64,000 nucleotides of DNA, taken from positions 15,648,856-15,712,855 of the forward strand of contig CM040117.1 in NCBI GenBank assembly GCA_022559845.1. Direction: 5' to 3'. The DNA is from Amorphophallus konjac. Its lineage: Eukaryota; Streptophyta; Magnoliopsida; Alismatales; Araceae. The notes beneath the pieces are model-generated. The model had not been told where the DNA came from and made no database searches. It saw nothing but the letters and a program-made list of their open reading frames with translations. This document shows, piece by piece, positions 34,859 to 44,474 of this stretch. The number at the start of each line of letters is the position of its first letter. Positions within the stretch are counted from its first letter, which is position 1. A program made the position numbers and the translations under genes.

Positions 34859-34896
34859 AACGGCCTTGGGATGAGTCGCGTGACTCTACGGCCGTT
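34859..34896 (+). other. Conserved LTR hairpin, B copy with changed arms
   Basis: Arms AACGGCC (34859-34865) and GGCCGTT (34890-34896) enclose the inner stem GAGTC/GACTC (34873-34886) with loop GCGT. Compared with the C' and B' copies, a T:A pair is replaced by C:G on both sides. Confidence 0.7.
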
Positions 34897-36242
34897 GGAT
34901 TAGCGAGTCTAGCTAGTCATCCTGAGTCTGGTGGTACCGAGCCACCCTATGTTCTATGACACTCATGACGGTTGCGTTCGTGGCCTGTTGGTACTTTGGT
35001 GTTTCTTCTACCGAGAGCATTACCTCAAGTGACCTTTCCCACTAGTCGTACCTTTCCTGTGCACGCGTGTGGGGATCCACTTGGGAGTGGTGGAGAGCTT
35101 GTCCCGGTCATATAGTTTTTAGGCTGGTTACCGTAGGGCCCCTCGTCTTTGTAGCCTGAGTCCGGGTTGGGGGGGAAACCAGCTAGAGGATAAGACTTAG
35201 AATGCATAGTCTGTGTGTGCACATGTGGTAGGGGGCATCAGACCCGCGCTGACGAGTGGGACCCCAACTAGTCCTTGTTCAGTGGTTACTTGTACGGTGT
35301 CTCAAATTTCGCCTGGGATGAGTAGGGAGACACCCAAGGCACGAACTAAGACGTCAGTGGGTGAATCCAGCCTTACTTCTAGTGGGCAGTACTCCTGTCA
35401 CGCGAGATGAGTTTCTTCGTGGTTCTTCGGGTGACTTCTGAGCGTTTTCCCTACTTTCAAGTCGAGGGTTCCCGGTATAGTTACCGAGATTTCACCCGTA
35501 GACAATGTAGGGTTCATGACGGCGAGGTCGTGACTGTGCCTTGGACCCTGTGATCTTGAGTTGGGCCTTCGTCTATGAGGACGGGCCTGCACGATAGAGT
35601 TGTTGTGGTTTTCCCTTCTTGGTAGCATAACCAGGGTTTTCCGTTAGTTCGGTACTTCCCCGACTGAGAGATCGGGGTTTATTTTTTCGTGCCATTAGGA
35701 GTAGCTTATAGAGCTGTGGTTCGGCCCTCGTTGTTACTGTTCTTATTACGGCAGTTCCTTCCGCCGTTATCGTTACCGTTGCTACTCATGCTACTATTGT
35801 TGTTGATCTTGTTAGCGCTGTTATTTACCGCCGTTGTTTTGTGGTGGGGATCTGCGGGACCCCTACTGAGTCAATGTGATGAGGCTCACCCCTGTCTTTT
35901 CAAGTGTAGTGATTCCTCCTCGAGGTTCGGAGGTGCAACGCGGAGGTTCGTAGTTGCCAGTTCGCCAGAGTCAAGGGTGTACCAGACATTAGAGTACGTT
36001 CCTTTTCCCTGTAGATTGTACCTTGCTGGACTGGACTCTGTAGTTAGATTATTAATTGAAAATATAATTTTATTTCTTGTTATTTAAATAATTAAATATA
36101 TAGTTGTTGTCTGCATTATTTTAAATTTCAATGTACCTCCACACACCCTAATAACCCTTCCGAGCCTACCGGCTCGTGGGTGGCGAGCCAGGATTCGAAT
36201 GGTATCGGGTATTTCCCAGTATCCGGATCTTGGGTCGTTACA

Positions 36243-37285
36243 GTCAGTCAGTGTGTGCACATGTGGTCAGTTACTTCGGATGCATGCTGACGAGCACGAC
36301 CCCGACTAGACCCTTGTCCTTGGTTACTTGCATAGTGCCTTAGTTTCTGCCTGGGACGAGTAGGGAGACACCCGAGGCGCGGACTAAGTCGTCAGTGGAG
36401 GCATCCGACCTTACTTCTAGTGGACAATGCTCCCATCACGCGACACGTGACACTCTTGACCTGAGGTTTACTTTTCCGTCTGCGACACGTGGTCCTTCGG
36501 GTAGCTTCTACATACTTTTCCCTATATAGAGGTCTAGGCTTCCTCGTATGGTTACCGAGGTTTCACCTATAGATAGTGTAGGATTCACGATGGTGAGGTC
36601 GTGATTGTACTCTTAGACTGCGTGATCTTAGTTTGGCCTTTATATGTGAGGACGGGCCTTCACGACAGGGATGTCGTTGTTTTCCTTTCAGTAGCATAGT
36701 CGTAGTTTCACTGGTGGTTCGGTAGTCCCGACTGTGAGATCGGGGTTCCCTTTCCATGCAGTTAGGAGTAGCTTAGAAAGCTACGTTTCCACCGCACCCT
36801 TCTATTTTCGTTGCTGTTACGCTCGCAACTGTTACTGTTATTATTGTTATTGTTGTTATCACTGTTGTTTATCGCCGTTGTTTAGGGGTGGGGATCCGTG
36901 GGACCCCTACTGAGCCAATGAGATAAGGCTCATCTCTTTCTTTTCAGGTGTAGCGGTTCCTCCTCGAGATTCAGAGGTGCAGCGTGGAGATTCGTAGTTG
37001 CCAGCTTGCTAAAGCCGAGGGCGTGCCCGGTGATAAAGTACGTTTCTTTCCCTGTAGACTGTACTTTGTTGGACTGAACTCTATAGTTAAATTATTAATT
37101 GAAAATATAATTTATTCCTTGTTATTTGAAACAGTTAATTATATAGTTATTTTCTACATTATTTTAAATTTTAATGTAACTCCATACACCTAAATAACCC
37201 TTCCGAGCCCTCCGGCTTGTGGGTGGCGGGCCACGATTCGAATAGTATCGGATAATTTCCAGTATCTAGATCTTGGGTCGTTACA
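36243..37285 (+). mobile_element. Solo LTR B', right part
   Basis: The sequence resumes the B-type LTR just where B interrupted it ('gtgtgtgcacatgtggtcag') and ends in TGGGTCGTTACA. The TSD CTTGC follows at 37286-37290. Confidence 0.85.
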
Positions 37286-37290
37286 CTTGC

Positions 37291-37297
37291 CCTTGAG

Positions 37298-37330
<33 letters not shown>

Positions 37331-38376
37331 CAACGAGTCGGGAGAGGGAGAGAGAGTTAAGGAGTGGGGGCTTTAATTTATGGGCATTTTCATCATTTTA
37401 TGCCTACAGCTAAAGATAACCATAGTTAAGTAGGTTGAGGGTAATAGTCAGATATGGTCATCAAGGTTTGCCAAATCGTAATATGGTATCATATCAGTTT
37501 TACTGCCGTACGATCTGATATGGTATGATACGGTATCAGAATGAAAACTTTTTTTTGAGTCCCAAATGATAAGAAATTAATTTTTATAGGGACTATCTTA
37601 TAAAATACTCATCCCATTCTCCTCTGAACCCTTAGCCCGATCCATCTCTTCGGACCGGTTGCCCCCCTTCTACTCTATTGCCTCCCCTTTCTTCTTCCCT
37701 CCAACACCATCTTCCCCACTTCGGACGCCATGGTCCTCTTTTGGACCCCCCACCCCCAACCCACTACCCAATTCTGCTCCGTTACCTATGTTGCCCTCCC
37801 CTAGACGATCTGGCCCCCACCCCCTTCTGCTCGACAGCCTATGCCACCCTCCCCCTTTCTTCTTCCCTCCACCCCCTTCCCCACCTAGCCTACCGCCGGA
37901 CGATGCCGACCACCTCGTTAGACATCACCATCCACCTCGTCGTGTTGCCAGATCCCTCCAAAAATCTCGCTTCGTCGCTCCCACATCTCTCTCTCTCTCT
38001 CAAATCGACCTCCCCTCGACCATTCCCATCACCGTTGTTGTCACTGTCGACGACAAGTTTGCCGGATCGTTTCTGTGCCGATGTGCTAGTGTGCCAGTTT
38101 CTTTGAAGCATAGTCTGACACGCCCGATACGTCGAGATTTGGTACAATCCGACAAACCTTGACGGTGACAGTGTTTTTGTAATATTTTGACAAAAGTGAT
38201 GGCATGTGTTCAAATAAGATTTTAGAAATGATACTTTTGTGATTTTTTATGTAAGCATGGTTTATATGTAAAAATCTATATTTAATATTATGTAAAGGAG
38301 CGTGCTCTGACATCGGGGGGACGGGCAGGAGAGAGATGATAAAGTATGTGGGTTTGAAGTTTGAACGTTTGGAAAT
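37291..38376. other. Low-complexity intergenic DNA downstream of ROD1
   Basis: It holds a GA microsatellite (37303-37350), AT-rich text, then a pyrimidine- and CCACCC-rich stretch (37640-38020) with partly duplicated 'ccctttcttcttccctcc' segments. Long proline- and serine-rich frames there follow from the base composition. Nothing is recognised as a gene. Confidence 0.5.
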
Positions 38377-38640
38377 TGCTTTAGAGAGAGAGAGAGACTT
38401 TCTTTTATTTCTTGTCACGTGTCGTTGGAAATGTTTTCGAGATCGAGAGAGAGGGGCCTTAGAGAGAGAGAGATGATTTCTTATTTCTTGTCACGTGTTG
38501 TCGGAAAAGTTTGAGAGAGAGAGAGAGAGGCTTTCTTATTTCTTGTCACGTGTCGTTGGAAATGTTTTGGAGAGAGAGAGAGAGAGGGAACCTTTCTTGT
38601 TCCTCGTCACGTGTTGATGAAAATGTTTTGTGGCAACCTG
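38377..38640. repeat. Minisatellite of about four G-box units
   Basis: The 55-76 bp units contain (GA)n, then CTTTCTTATTTCTTG-like text, GTCACGTGT and GGAAATGTTTT. The G-box/ABRE core CACGTG lies at 38416-38421, 38492-38497, 38547-38552 and 38608-38613. The array lies about 0.8 kb beyond the stop codon of ROD1. Confidence 0.8.
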
Positions 38641-39418
38641 CGACAGGTAGTTACTGGAAGTGATTCAACGGCCCACCGTAATTGATGGATGGGATTGTTT
38701 CACGTCTGTGTCTGTCATGTGTCCCCATTCTCATCTTGCTTCCCATCCTTCTGTGAATTTGAGGTGCCGGTGCACAACACATCAGGTTCATAACTAATAT
38801 AAAAAAAAGTTTATAACCATTTGATTGTGTTGGGTGCTGTTTAGTAAGCAGTAGCGACAGAAATCTGTGCTCATATATGATGCATATGGAAAATGGATTA
38901 GAGGGGTCCCCATCTCCCCCAATAATAAAGAAATCGAAGCAAATTCATAAAACACCCAAACAAGTAGATGTGATGGGAACCCCAAAAAGAACACATTATT
39001 CTTCAATTAAAGAAAAAACAGCCAAGTCATATTTTAAATTCCTTGTGTCTTGGTTTCATTTTCTCTTTTTTTTTGCCCCCTCCCTTTGGAGTGCTCCTTA
39101 TTAGTAGAGAGAGAGAAATATTGAGACAATGAAGCAGAGACAGGAAAAGATAGGCAAAACAAGATCTTCATCATAATCCAAAGAGGATAGAGAAAATGGT
39201 TGGACCCAATAATTTTCCTGTGCATATGATCCATTGTCTAATCAATCAAACTAAATTACTCCCCTCATAAGATCATATGAGATTGGTTGTTACTCGACAA
39301 TCTCTGTACTAATTAAATTGACTGGGTGTTTGAGAAGAAGAAAAAGAATATCCCAGAAAGATTCGGTGAGGAGGAAGAAGATCTTTGTTTGAAGTAATAA
39401 GATCATGGCTTTCCAACG
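38641..39418. other. 3' flank of ROD1
   Basis: This AT-rich DNA follows the ROD1 stop codon in the minus-strand sense. The 3' UTR must lie here. I cannot place a poly(A) signal with any confidence. Confidence 0.4.
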
Positions 39419-40524
39419 TCATCCATGGCAGGCGCACGCACAGCAGCATCTATGAGACGCCCCCCACCTCTGGGCCTCTTCGGCACCGCCGGCAGCCGGC
39501 GAAGAATCCGCCGCCCTGCTCTCCTCGTACCTCCCGGCGAGCACGTCGAACAGCAACCCGGCTCCCACCCCGGCCGCCAGGTCGATGGTGTAGTGCCCCC
39601 TCGTCGCCAGCAGCCGCAACACCTGCAACAGGTTCAGGGCGTCGAACAGCCCCGCCATACCCCGCCGCCCCGTCCGCCTCATGTCCAGCGACGCGATGAC
39701 CGACCCCGCCACGTGACCGGAGAAGAAGAGGAAAAAGGAGACGTTCCCCACCGGGAAGTCCGCCCCGGATCCGAGGAATTCGTGGGGAAGGGGGAGCTGG
39801 GTGGAGTAACCCAGGATCCCCCTGCAGGTGAACATGAAGAGGGCGGAGATGGCCGCACGCGGCCGCCCCTCCAGCAGCAGCGTCCACAGTATGTAAGCGG
39901 CCTGCATTCCGACGAACACCTGCAGGTGAACAGGGCACCATGAGATCGAGGAGAGTGGGTGGATGTATATACGGGTGGTCGTTCGCTTTCTGTAATGTAA
40001 GCACTTACGGTGTTGAGGGCGGCGAGGGCGGAATTGAGAGCGGGGCGGACGGCGAGGAGGCGGTGGAGGGGCCGGGTGAGGAGGAAGCCGACGTCAAACG
40101 GGGGAGAGCCCGAGGGGACCATCCTGAGGGTGTACTCCACGCCCATGAAGAAAAGAAGGGAGAAGGCGAAGGCGCAGGGGAGGGGGTGCCTCCTGGCGAC
40201 GGCCGCGGCCTCCCCCACGGTCCATGCCCGCGCGAACGGTGAAGACGCCGCCGCCTTCCTCTTGGTGGCGGCCTTCTTGTGCGCGGGGCCGGCATTGCCG
40301 CCGGCGCTGCTCATGTCGTCGGGGTTACTGATCTTCCCTCCGCGACGACGGCAGGGGGGCGTACCTATATCGGTATGATCTCCGCGCTGCAGCTGCGGTC
40401 CGACGTCCCTCCCGACCCACGCGGCGGATTCTTCCCGGGTCTCCTCGGGTGCCGCCTCGGTGGTGGGGGCTGGGGTCTTGAGGAGGAGGAGGCGGAGCAA
40501 GTTGTCAGTGATGTTGCTCGTCAT
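39419..40524 (-). CDS. ROD1: Phosphatidylcholine:diacylglycerol cholinephosphotransferase (ROD1/PDCT), two exons
   Basis: PDCT moves phosphocholine between phosphatidylcholine and diacylglycerol in the ER, feeding polyunsaturated acyl chains into seed oil. Exon 1 is 40524-40009 and exon 2 is 39919-39419, joined in phase 0 to give 338 residues. Visible are the hydrophobic F-F-M-G-V-E-Y-T-L (about 131-139), F-T-C-R-G-I-L-G-Y-S-T-Q-L-P-L-P (202-217), G-N-V-S-F-F-L-F-F-S-G-H (His241) and R-G-H-Y-T-I-D (His281, Asp285), the C-terminal catalytic motifs of this lipid phosphatase/phosphotransferase family. Arabidopsis ROD1 is about 301 residues. The start at 40524 is the first in-frame ATG after a TAA near 40597; an ATG at 40314 would give 268 residues and cannot be excluded. 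Exons are very GC-rich. The Cys-rich tail (C-C-C-A-C-A-C-H-G) is unusual. The gene looks intact. Confidence 0.93.
39920..40008 (-). other. ROD1: Intron of ROD1 (89 bp)
   Basis: On the minus strand the donor is ACC|GTAAGT (40008-40003) and the acceptor is TTCACCTGCAG|GTG at 39920. Splicing joins A-L-N-T to V-F-V-G-M-Q without a frame change, as in the known family sequence. At 89 bp it is a short intron. Confidence 0.9.
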
Positions 40525-40591
40525 CGTCGCCGAGGCCGTCACCGTCGCAGCGGCGGTCAGCCCTTGGGATGCGCCATCGGCTCTGCAGTGG

Positions 40592-40604
40592 CGGCATTAT
40601 ATGG
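40592..40604 (-). promoter_or_regulatory. Possible TATA element of ROD1
   Basis: The minus strand reads CCATATAATGCCG in otherwise GC-rich DNA, about 70-80 bp before the ATG at 40524. That distance would give a short 5' UTR. There is no other support. Confidence 0.3.
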
Positions 40605-41210
40605 CAGGGGCGGGGGCGGAAGTTCCAACGCAGGGTGACGTGGGAAGAACGGGGTGGCCCCGGACCCCGCTGGCTGGATGGCGGAACGAGGGGGATCCCA
40701 GTACGTGTCTTGTCGTGTTGGGTGCGGTGGGCAGAGGTGGGGCGGAAGGAGAAAGGGGACGCGACCCCCGCGGGGGTTCCTTTCACGGCCAACCCAACCG
40801 CTAAAAAAAATAACCCGGAAAAAAATTAAGAAAAAAGGGGAAAGGCGGGTCGCCGGCCTAGTTAAAGATCCATCAGAGTTCGACGTGGGACACTGCGGCG
40901 GCGGCGGCGGTGGCGGTGGTGGTCGGCGCTGCGAGGAGGAGAGGACGGGGTGCATTGAACACGAAGGCGCTGGTGGCCACAGACACACGGACGTGGAAAG
41001 AGCCGAAGCGTGGGTTTTTACACCCCTTCCACACCCTCCCGCCGCACTTCCCTCCGCCCACGCGAAGGGTCCTCCATCCACCGCGTGAGGCATTTTTACC
41101 GACCCGCCCTCGGGTTTGTTTTCCCCATTTCCAGCTGGAACGGTCAGGCGACGGAAGGAAACCCCGCCCACTTTTTTCTTTAGGAGTTGGAATGCAAGAT
41201 TTTTTTTAAT
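40605..41210. other. GC-rich upstream region of ROD1
   Basis: This is CpG-rich DNA with GGC/CCG triplet runs (40890-40925) and no recognisable gene. Open frames on both strands follow from the composition. It is likely the promoter and upstream region of ROD1. Confidence 0.45.
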
Positions 41211-42967
41211 TAAGGACATGTTTGGTTTGAATTTATACGGTGAGATTATAAAAAAAAATTATATCATATATTTTGAAGAGAAAAAATCATCGCATCGCAT
41301 CAAGAATGATAAATTATAATAAATGATAAGATGATACAAAATGTTAGTGAGATTTAAATGGACTAAAATGGTGGATGGTATGTTTAAATAAATTAATTTA
41401 AATAGTTAATGAATTTGATCAGACATTTAATTATTAAATGATATTCAAAATCCACCAAAATCTCCTCCCACGAGATTGTCGAGATTTTGAGATGTTAAAT
41501 ATATTTAGGTTAGATTCAAATATTATCTTAAATATCTTAATTTTAGTGATAATAAAATTATATCAATTATGATAAAATTATAATTATTTAAGAGGAAAAT
41601 AATAATTCTGAGACTTAACAACTAGAAGAACAGATAGATGCTAGAATTCAAAAGGTATAATCACACATTATTTATGAGGAGCTCCGACGGTGACGACAAA
41701 GTTGTCGTTACTGCTGTCGCTGCTCCAAAGGCGAGGGCAAAGGAAGATGACGGAAGGGAGGAGCTCCAGCGGTGGCAACAGAATTGCTGTTCCTCCAGCG
41801 GTGGCTTTTTATCACCGCTTTATCAAAGTGCCCCCGGTGACTCGCGAAAGTTACCCCTTGCCGAGATTCCAAAGATTCTGAGAGATGGGGATCGTTGTGT
41901 CTAATTATCTCTCCTCTCACAATCTGTCTATAAGCATGCAAGCCGAGATGAAACGGGTGCATTTGAAATAGATTCATTAGAATCCCTCCAGAAATGGTCA
42001 CCAGAGGCGCCCATTTAGAATATTAGATTCTTTACTGGGTTTGGTTGTGACATGTGACCGACAGCTCGGTCCGCCAGTGAGAACGTGATTCTTGTATTAA
42101 AAAGAAAGAAAAAAAATTGAATCTGTGTTCATGTTTCACGGGATTGGAGGCTCTCTCTTTTTTCATTATTTTTTGTCCTTCTAAATTCTAATGGAGGACG
42201 TGGGCCTCTGCTCGCCATCCGATTGCGTCAGGTGCAACGAGACGGCACAAAGTCCGCATTATGTATTACTGCAGGGATTTCGAAGGCTTGTATTTACGAG
42301 GATGGGTTTTCCCAAGTAATCGATCGATCGATCAGCGACCTTGCTTATTTTGTGAGAGGCTTGCGTTCAAAAACTTTCCCGAAGAGGAGGAAAACATTAA
42401 ATCCGGTTTACGCAGGAAAAAATCACCGTTTATAAATTTACTTTTACAAGAGAGAAGCTGAGAAGCAAGGAAAGAAAAAAAAATTTGGAAAAGAGGAAAA
42501 GTCACGTTTGCATCCTCGCATCAAGTCAAGAGGAAACCCAACGCAGGACAGAGAATGTAAAGTCTCTAGGCTGGAAAATCTTCCTTCGTTATGTTTTCTC
42601 ACGGAGGGGGTGGGAAAATGTCAAATAATTAGTCACAGAAACAAATGGAATATCCTACGATTACGAGGAATAGATATCGATTACTATTTTTCACATTTAC
42701 ACATATTTCAAAAACAGTTAAATAAAGAAGGGTTTTTTTACGTTTAAATCAATGTTAAATGTCTATTTACATAAATATTATGTCTAGATTGACATTAACA
42801 CAGATATCATTACTTTTGTCAAAATAATTTAAAAAGACCATCGTACTTAACTTCTGTTGATGAAATGGAGAATATTTTATAAAGATTGAAATTGTCTCTC
42901 TGTTTCATAATTAAAATACTAGAATATTCTTATTAAATCTCAAATTCACCGTCTTTAACAAAAGAGA
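41211..42967. other. AT-rich intergenic DNA, nothing recognised
   Basis: No coding frame, RNA gene or clear repeat is seen. A 'ggacatgtttggtttgaat' at 41214 resembles the start of some plant MITEs, but no matching terminal inverted repeat was found. Confidence 0.4.
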
Positions 42968-43298
42968 CATGAGAGGAGACCTAGAGAAAGAGAGAGAGGC
43001 ACCGGAGGGGAAGTCCCCTCCGACATCGACTACTCACCTATTGGGGGGAGTGAGTTGTAGAGAGAGAGAGAGGTTGCGAGGGAGAGAATGTGAGACAGAG
43101 GAGCGAGAGAGACGGGAGCGCTATCTGAGAGAGAGGGCTGGGGTGCGGGGTCCAAAAGATGGGTGTGGGTGGTCAGAGAGAGAGAGAGAGAGAGAGGCAG
43201 GGTGGCGGGGTCAGTGGGTGGGGGGTTTGAGAGAGAGAGAGTAGAGAGGTGAGAGAGAGAGAGATGGCCGGGTGGGGGGTCCGCCAAGTGGGGTGGGG

Positions 43299-43352
<54 letters not shown>

Positions 43353-43475
43353 GTCCGTCGGGTGGGGTGGGGGTCTAATAGAGAGGGAGAAAGAGCAGAT
43401 AGGTAAGAGAGAGACAACAAGAGTAGGGGGGTCCGCCGGTGGGGTGGGGGTCTAATAGAGAGAGAGAGAGAGAGA
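42968..43475. repeat. (GA)n microsatellite and GGGTGGGGTC minisatellite
   Basis: Tracts of GA alternate with G-rich units of the type GGTCCGCCGGGTGGGGTGGG, the last units ending in TCTAATAGAGAG. The longest uninterrupted GA run is 43301-43348. Confidence 0.85.
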
Positions 43476-43489
43476 CACTACAAGGAAAG

Positions 43490-43770
43490 GCGGAGTTTCC
43501 GACAGACGTATTCCGTCGGAATTCTATCAAAAATCCGTCGGAAAAACACTTTCCGCCGTAATTCCGACGGAATATGTCCGTCGGGTATTCCTTGTCGGAA
43601 GTTTCCGACAGACTAATTTTTTGTCGGAAGTCCATCAATAATTTTCGACGACACGTAGTCGATAGAAATTCTGTCGACAATTAATATTTTCGACGAGAAA
43701 TATAGTCTATCGGGGATGCCATCGGAAACCATTCTGATGGCCAATTATTCCGTCGGTATTGCCGTTGGAA
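43490..43770. repeat. CACTA subterminal repeats
   Basis: Many direct and inverted copies of TCCGTCGGAA, TTCCGACGG and variants such as TTTCCGACAG, TTGTCGGAAG and TTCTGTCGAC occur. Subterminal arrays of this kind bind the CACTA transposase in known elements. Confidence 0.75.
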
Positions 43771-43959
43771 ACTCCATCGAATCCACGCACCTCAGCTCAC
43801 AGGGAATATCTCATGTAATTAAATAACATTAAATTTAATAATATCGAATTAAACAATTCGTTTCATTCTAATAGCTGATTGTAATATATAAAATTAAAAA
43901 ATAAAAACACCATAAAAAGAACCTAAAAATGCTTACATCTCAAGCTAAAAAAAAAATTG

Positions 43960-44470
43960 GACAACCAAAGCCTCCCTCCCTCCCTGTCCTCCCTCCCCTC
44001 CCCACCGTGCCCCCCTCCCTCTCCCTCACCCCCCTCACCCCCCACCCTCCCCTCCACTCCCCTCCCCTCCCCAATGTGCCCCCCTCCTTATCTTGAACCC
44101 CCTGCCCCCGCCCTCCCCACTGTACCCCGCCACCCCTCCCCACCAGATCGCCCCCCCTCCCCTCCCGTCCCCCACCGACCCCCCTCCCCTTCCCTACCCT
44201 CCCCAACTGACCCCCCCTCCCCTCGCCGCCGACCACCGCGGAAACCCCCCTCCCCATCCCCAATCGATGCCCCTCCCCTCCCCTCTCCCATCAATGCCCC
44301 CTCACTCGAAACCCCCCTGCCCTTCCCAACATGTGCCCCTCCCCTCCCATCCGCCATCGACTCCCCTCCCCTCCCATGCCCCCCATGGCCTCCCTCTCCA
44401 CTATACCCCCTCCCTCTCCAGAACACCCCTCCCCTCCTCTCCCATCCCCTCCCATCCCCCACCTACCCAC
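43960..44470. repeat. C-rich pyrimidine tract (about 0.5 kb)
   Basis: Irregular CCCTCC, CCCCTCCC and CCCACC runs dominate the plus strand, broken by CATCGA and GACC. The minus strand is correspondingly G-rich. The long proline-rich frames are compositional. Confidence 0.85.
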
Positions 44471-44474
44471 CCTC

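Larger units (their letters stand above)
15715..36242 (+). mobile_element. Element B: large non-autonomous LTR retrotransposon (LARD-like)
   Basis: It has two 2.8 kb LTRs, a tRNA-iMet PBS, a PPT and a 3.6 kb interior (18506-19596 plus 30914-33413) interrupted by element A. No gag or pol motif is found in the interior on either strand. The interior is homologous to that of element C in reverse, but gaps between the two break every reading frame. Leader and 3' end resemble those of chromovirus E, which suggests an E-like partner supplies the proteins. The flanks GATAG (15710-15714) and GTCAG (36243-36247) agree at only three of five bases. Confidence 0.7.
33414..36242 (+). mobile_element. 3' LTR of element B
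   Basis: The 2829 bp LTR runs from TGTAACACCCAGG to TGGGTCGTTACA and is collinear with the 5' LTR. It contains a CT block (33690-33750), a TCGACC/GGTCGA array (34196-34440) and the conserved hairpin at 34859-34896. No gene is seen. Confidence 0.85.
43476..44474 (+). mobile_element. CACTA (En/Spm-type) transposon end, interrupted by element C
   Basis: The terminal sequence CACTACAAGGAAAGGCGGAG at 43476 is the CACTACAAG-type terminus of plant CACTA elements, followed by dense subterminal repeats. No transposase is in the window. The element is cut at 44475 by element C and the other end was not found, so it may lie beyond the window. It is inserted in the GA repeat. Confidence 0.65.

Noticed and set aside
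37659..38213. Three overlapping frames of 107-167 codons
   Set aside because: They follow from pyrimidine-rich repeats, lie on both strands, and show P/S-rich low complexity only.
39425..39943. A 172-codon open frame on the plus strand across ROD1 exon 2
   Set aside because: It is antisense to a well-supported exon. High GC leaves few stops, and the protein has no recognisable domain.
40557..41219. A 220-codon minus-strand frame upstream of ROD1
   Set aside because: Proline-run and low-complexity content in GC-rich DNA, a different frame from ROD1, and no family resemblance. Most likely promoter-side DNA.
41211..41640. Possible MITE beginning at 'ggacatgtttggtttg'
   Set aside because: No matching terminal inverted repeat or target duplication was found nearby.
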